From contig SLPX01000233.1 of NCBI GenBank assembly GCA_007131745.1, forward strand, positions 1-8,958: a stretch of DNA of 8,958 nt, given 5' to 3'. The translations under genes were made by a program, and so were the position numbers. Shown one piece after another: positions 6,486 through 8,958 of the stretch; position 1 is the stretch's first letter, and each line of letters opens with the position of its first letter. The stretch is from Myxococcales bacterium (GTDB lineage Bacteria; Myxococcota; Polyangia; HGW-17; SLPX01). The notes under the pieces are model-generated. The model searched no databases, was not told the DNA's origin, and saw only the letters and a program-made list of their open reading frames with translations.

Positions 6486-8264
6486 ATGAATAAAAAATCT
6501 GACGAAAACTCAACTCGACCGAAAACCAATCGACCGAAAAAAGCCGCCGGAAAACCGCAACGTCCCCCAGGCAGGTTAAGGCGGACACTATACGCATACT
6601 GGATACTGTTTCTCATCCTGGCAAGCTACACATGGTTTCGGATCCAAACCCGTTACCGCAGTCGATCCGCAGCGGAAGAATTGCTCAAACGAAAACACCG
6701 GAAGAACGCTGCCAGGATTCATCGCGCCGTAATCAAGCTTCAGGGGTTGTTCATCAAGATCGGTCAACTTATTAGCATACTCACCAATTTCCTGCCTGAG
6801 GAATTCCGAAGGGAACTAGAGGGTCTCCAGGACCAAGTTCCTCCGCACCCATATACCGACATCGAAAAACGCATAAAAGAAGAATTCAACGGAAAAGACC
6901 CGATGGAACTCTTCAAGGAGTTCGACAAAACCCCGGTCGCATCGGCATCGATCGGACAAGTCCACACGGCCGCAACACATTCGGGCATTAAAGTCGCTGT
7001 GAAAATCCAGTACCCGGAAATCGAATCTATAATGCGCGCTGACATCAAAGTCTTGAGAAGCATTTTCAACATCCTTGAAAAATGGATGCCGGATCAAGGT
7101 CTTCCCGACGTTTACATGGAAATCCGTTCCATGGTGACGGCTGAACTGGATTTTGAAAAAGAGGCGAAAAACATCGAGACCATAAGGGAAAACTTCAAAA
7201 ACAGGAAAGGAATCGCTTTTCCAAACGTCATACCCGAGCTATCGACCAAACGGGTTTTGACCACCACATTTGAAGAAGGCATCAAGTCCTCAAACATTGC
7301 GGTCCTGGATGAAGCCGGCATAAATCGAAACCAACTCGCCCAAAAAATCATTTATGCGTACTGTGAACAGATCTTCCAGGACGGCTTTTATCATGCGGAT
7401 CCACACCCCGGAAACCTGCTGGCACGATTTTCCGACACGGACTCTCTGGAAGTCGTTTTCCTGGACTTCGGCGCGGTTTCACGGGTCTCCGACACCATGC
7501 GCAAGGGCATTTCAGAAATCGTCCAGGCTGGAATAGCAAACGACACACAAAGGGTGCTTCGTGCGCTCCGTTCGATGGGTTTCATGGCTAAAACCGCGGA
7601 TCCCGAGGTATATGAAAAAATTGTGGCTTTTTTTCACCAAAGATTCCACGAAGAAATCCGAGTGGAAAGTTTGAGCCTCAAGGATATCCGATTCGACCCG
7701 CGAAAAGGTGTGGAAAACATAGCGGATCTGAAACGGATGAACATCTCATTCACTGATTTTACGAGACAGTTTCACGTTCCAAAGGAATGGATCCTGCTTG
7801 AACGTACCTTTCTCCTCCTGATGGGTTTATGCACTGAACTGGCGCCTGAATTGAATCCACTGGATGTCATTCAACCCTACATAGAAAAATTCCTGCTTGG
7901 AGATCGAGATCCCACGGCCTTCGTAATGACTGCAGCAAAGGAACTTCTGCTCTCGGCAACCGCGCTCCCCGGAGAGATCCGCAGGTCGCTCGCCTTGTTT
8001 CAGCAGGGAAAAATGGAAATGCGTTTTCTCAACCTGGAGCAAAACGTGGACACCATATACAGGCTGGGCCACCAGCTTATTTATACCCTGATGTGCATAT
8101 CAACGGGAGGCATCGGCATAGCGCTTTACGACAGGGGATACGACAGATTGGGCATAGCATCGGTTGTGCTTGCCGGCTTGTTCCTGCTCTGTCTCACAGG
8201 CTCCATGTGGAGCGAACGGAAACGCAGACTAAGGAGGCGCAGAAAAGAAATGAACCGAATGTAG
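6486..8264 (+). CDS. ABC1/UbiB-family atypical kinase-like membrane protein
   Basis: The 592-residue protein has all the signatures of the ABC1 (AarF/UbiB/ADCK) family. These are KIGQ (91-94) in the inhibitory N-terminal extension, the Ala-rich loop VASASIGQ (151-158) in place of a glycine loop, VAVK with Lys173, the conserved AELDFEKEA (219-227), HADPHPGN (303-310) as catalytic-loop equivalent, and LDFG (326-329) for metal binding. Predicted membrane helices lie at about 35-52, 527-547 and 555-575, and the tail is very basic. UbiB members have ATPase activity and support ubiquinone or other isoprenoid-lipid metabolism; the substrate here is unknown. No quinone-synthesis gene is nearby, so I give no symbol. 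The start at 6486 (ATG) has only a weak upstream site (GGCGG at 6466-6470). A TTG at 6435 is possible but would overlap the preceding gene by 23 bases. The kinase core looks intact. Confidence 0.92.
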   Translation: MNKKSDENSTRPKTNRPKKAAGKPQRPPGRLRRTLYAYWILFLILASYTWFRIQTRYRSRSAAEELLKRKHRKNAARIHRAVIKLQGLFIKIGQLISILTNFLPEEFRRELEGLQDQVPPHPYTDIEKRIKEEFNGKDPMELFKEFDKTPVASASIGQVHTAATHSGIKVAVKIQYPEIESIMRADIKVLRSIFNILEKWMPDQGLPDVYMEIRSMVTAELDFEKEAKNIETIRENFKNRKGIAFPNVIPELSTKRVLTTTFEEGIKSSNIAVLDEAGINRNQLAQKIIYAYCEQIFQDGFYHADPHPGNLLARFSDTDSLEVVFLDFGAVSRVSDTMRKGISEIVQAGIANDTQRVLRALRSMGFMAKTADPEVYEKIVAFFHQRFHEEIRVESLSLKDIRFDPRKGVENIADLKRMNISFTDFTRQFHVPKEWILLERTFLLLMGLCTELAPELNPLDVIQPYIEKFLLGDRDPTAFVMTAAKELLLSATALPGEIRRSLALFQQGKMEMRFLNLEQNVDTIYRLGHQLIYTLMCISTGGIGIALYDRGYDRLGIASVVLAGLFLLCLTGSMWSERKRRLRRRRKEMNRM

Positions 8265-8404
8265 ATTCAAGGCCCGATTCAGAAATTGAATCGAATCCAA
8301 CACCGGACTGTTTGTCCTCCATTAGGCCAAATCCCCAGCCCCGATATAAAACCGTAACCAATCCTAGTTTCGATCCTATGCCGATGGATAGAGCAAAAGG
8401 ACAC

Positions 8405-8433
8405 TTTACTCGTCTTCATCGAAAATGTATTTT
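8405..8433 (+). promoter_or_regulatory. Candidate promoter of the Cys-rich repeat lipoprotein
   Basis: TTTACT (8405-8410) and TATTTT (8428-8433) are 17 bases apart, each matching 4 of 6 consensus bases. Transcription would start near 8440, just ahead of the ribosome site. The remainder of the 198-bp gap (8265-8462) shows no gene and no convincing terminator; the only stem is a short GGAC/GTCC pair near 8303-8315. Confidence 0.4.
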
Positions 8434-8448
8434 ACAGGGACTGATAAC

Positions 8449-8457
8449 AGAGGAGGT
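8449..8457 (+). promoter_or_regulatory. Shine-Dalgarno site for the right-edge lipoprotein
   Basis: AGAGGAGGT lies about 5-6 bases before ATG at 8463. It fixes the start of a gene whose end is outside the window. Confidence 0.75.
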
Positions 8458-8462
8458 TTCCC

Positions 8463-8958
8463 ATGACGCTGACAAAGATCATCTTGATACTAGCCGGGTT
8501 GGGCGTATTCATGATGGGCTGTGGTGACGATTCGACTGCCGTCTGCGGCAACGGCATTGTCGAGCCGGGCGAAGAATGCGACAACGAAAATCTCAACGGC
8601 TTCGACTGCACCGACTTCGGCTATGATGACCCTGCCGGCCTGACATGCACGGCCTCCTGTGTGTTCGATACATCCGGATGTAGTGACGATTCGACCGCAG
8701 TCTGCGGCAACGGCATTGTCGAGCCGGGCGAAGAGTGCGACGACGGAGTCAATAACAGCGACACCGAGCCTAATGCTTGCCGGACAGACTGCCTCCTCCC
8801 GAGCTGCGGCGACGGGATCATCGACTCGGGCGAAGAGTGCGACGACGGAGTCAATAACAGCGACACCGAGCCTAATGCTTGCCGGACAAACTGCCGACTC
8901 CCGAGCTGCGGCGACGGGATCCTGGACTCGGGCGAAGAATGCGACGACGGAGTCAATA
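8463..8958 (+). CDS. Lipoprotein with myxobacterial cysteine-rich repeats, 3' truncated by window
   Basis: The frame opens at ATG 8463 behind a strong ribosome site and stays open for 165 codons to the window edge. Residues 1-19 form a signal peptide ending MMGC, with Cys20 as the likely lipid-anchored residue. The mature part is made of disulfide-rich units. The first is VCGNGIVEPGEECD (27-40) with a longer tail to about Cys73. The second begins at Cys81. Then come 34-residue units of the form SCGDGIIDSGEECDDGVNNS plus a DTEPNACRTDCLLP tail. This is the CGDGxxxxGEECDDG pattern of the myxococcus cysteine-rich repeat (DUF4215-like) family. Such proteins are secreted or surface-anchored, and their function is mostly unknown; acidic Asp/Asn-rich loops could bind calcium. 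G+C content is visibly higher than in the adjacent kinase gene. The total length and any C-terminal domain cannot be seen. Confidence 0.88.
   Translation, partial: MTLTKIILILAGLGVFMMGCGDDSTAVCGNGIVEPGEECDNENLNGFDCTDFGYDDPAGLTCTASCVFDTSGCSDDSTAVCGNGIVEPGEECDDGVNNSDTEPNACRTDCLLPSCGDGIIDSGEECDDGVNNSDTEPNACRTNCRLPSCGDGILDSGEECDDGVN
8524..8582 (+). repeat. 59-bp direct repeat, copy 1 (copy 2 at 8683-8741)
   Basis: This segment recurs at 8683-8741, an offset of 159 bases (53 codons), with only 3 mismatches in 59. It encodes the GDDSTAVCGNGIVEPGEECD block just after the lipidated cysteine. The duplication is in frame and inside the gene. Confidence 0.9.
8683..8741 (+). repeat. 59-bp direct repeat, copy 2
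   Basis: This is the second copy of the block at 8524-8582. After its GEECD end it changes directly into the 34-residue tandem unit, so this repeat is a junction between two repeat types. Confidence 0.9.
8731..8958 (+). repeat. 102-bp in-frame tandem repeat array, running off the edge
   Basis: Units begin at 8731, 8833 and 8935 (the last is cut by the window), an exact 102-base period equal to 34 codons. The first two units differ at 5 of 102 positions by direct comparison. Such DNA identity points to recent duplication or ongoing copy-number change within the lipoprotein gene. Confidence 0.93.

Noticed and set aside
8229..8264. Shine-Dalgarno-like AAGGAGG followed by ATG near the end of the kinase gene
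   Set aside because: The ATG at 8250 is in frame with the kinase and leaves only a few codons before its stop, so it cannot start a gene.

Overview
The window looks like a chromosomal segment from an uncultured delta-proteobacterium-like organism, most likely Myxococcota or a related lineage. The evidence is family content rather than a marker gene: a lipoprotein with myxobacterial-type cysteine-rich repeats (right edge), a lipoprotein ending in a domain resembling the AgmX/PglI C-terminal domain, a Big2-like/VWA lipoprotein with an Asn-rich linker after the lipid anchor, and an ABC1-kinase membrane protein. Composition is mixed: some stretches are AT-rich (22/60 G+C by hand count at 7141-7200), while the right-edge repeat gene is clearly richer (39/60 at 8761-8820). 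No RNA gene, insertion sequence or CRISPR array was seen.

Layout. (1) 1-1537: a divergent pair made of an unrecognised protein that runs off the left edge on the minus strand (from 390) and a WYL-domain regulator on the plus strand (515-1537). The 124-bp gap between them holds a near-perfect inverted repeat followed by T-rich DNA, plus a plausible promoter. WYL regulators often control neighbouring, divergently transcribed genes, so the unknown left-edge gene is the natural target candidate. (2) 1534-4353: two minus-strand genes. One is a secreted VWA lipoprotein whose stop codon overlaps the regulator's stop in a shared TTAA; the other is a cytoplasmic protein that joins an AHSA1/SRPBCC-like domain to a cold-shock-like domain through a Pro/Ser/Gly-rich linker. 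Each has its own ribosome binding site and a candidate promoter. (3) 4622-8264: a probable two-gene plus-strand operon with a 28-bp gap, comprising a helical-repeat lipoprotein with an AgmX/PglI-like C-terminal domain and an ABC1/UbiB-type atypical kinase with membrane helices at both ends. (4) 8463 to the right edge: the start of a cysteine-rich repeat lipoprotein, with near-identical 102-bp tandem repeats.

Four of the six or seven proteins are predicted to sit in or on the cell envelope (three lipoproteins and one integral membrane kinase), so regions 2-4 read as a housekeeping or surface-protein neighbourhood. I see no complete, obviously new multi-gene system. The parts most worth following are the regulator with its divergent unknown gene at the left edge, the AHSA1-like/cold-shock-like fusion, and the lipoprotein/ABC1-kinase pair. 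Promoter calls are by eye against the sigma-70 consensus and are tentative.
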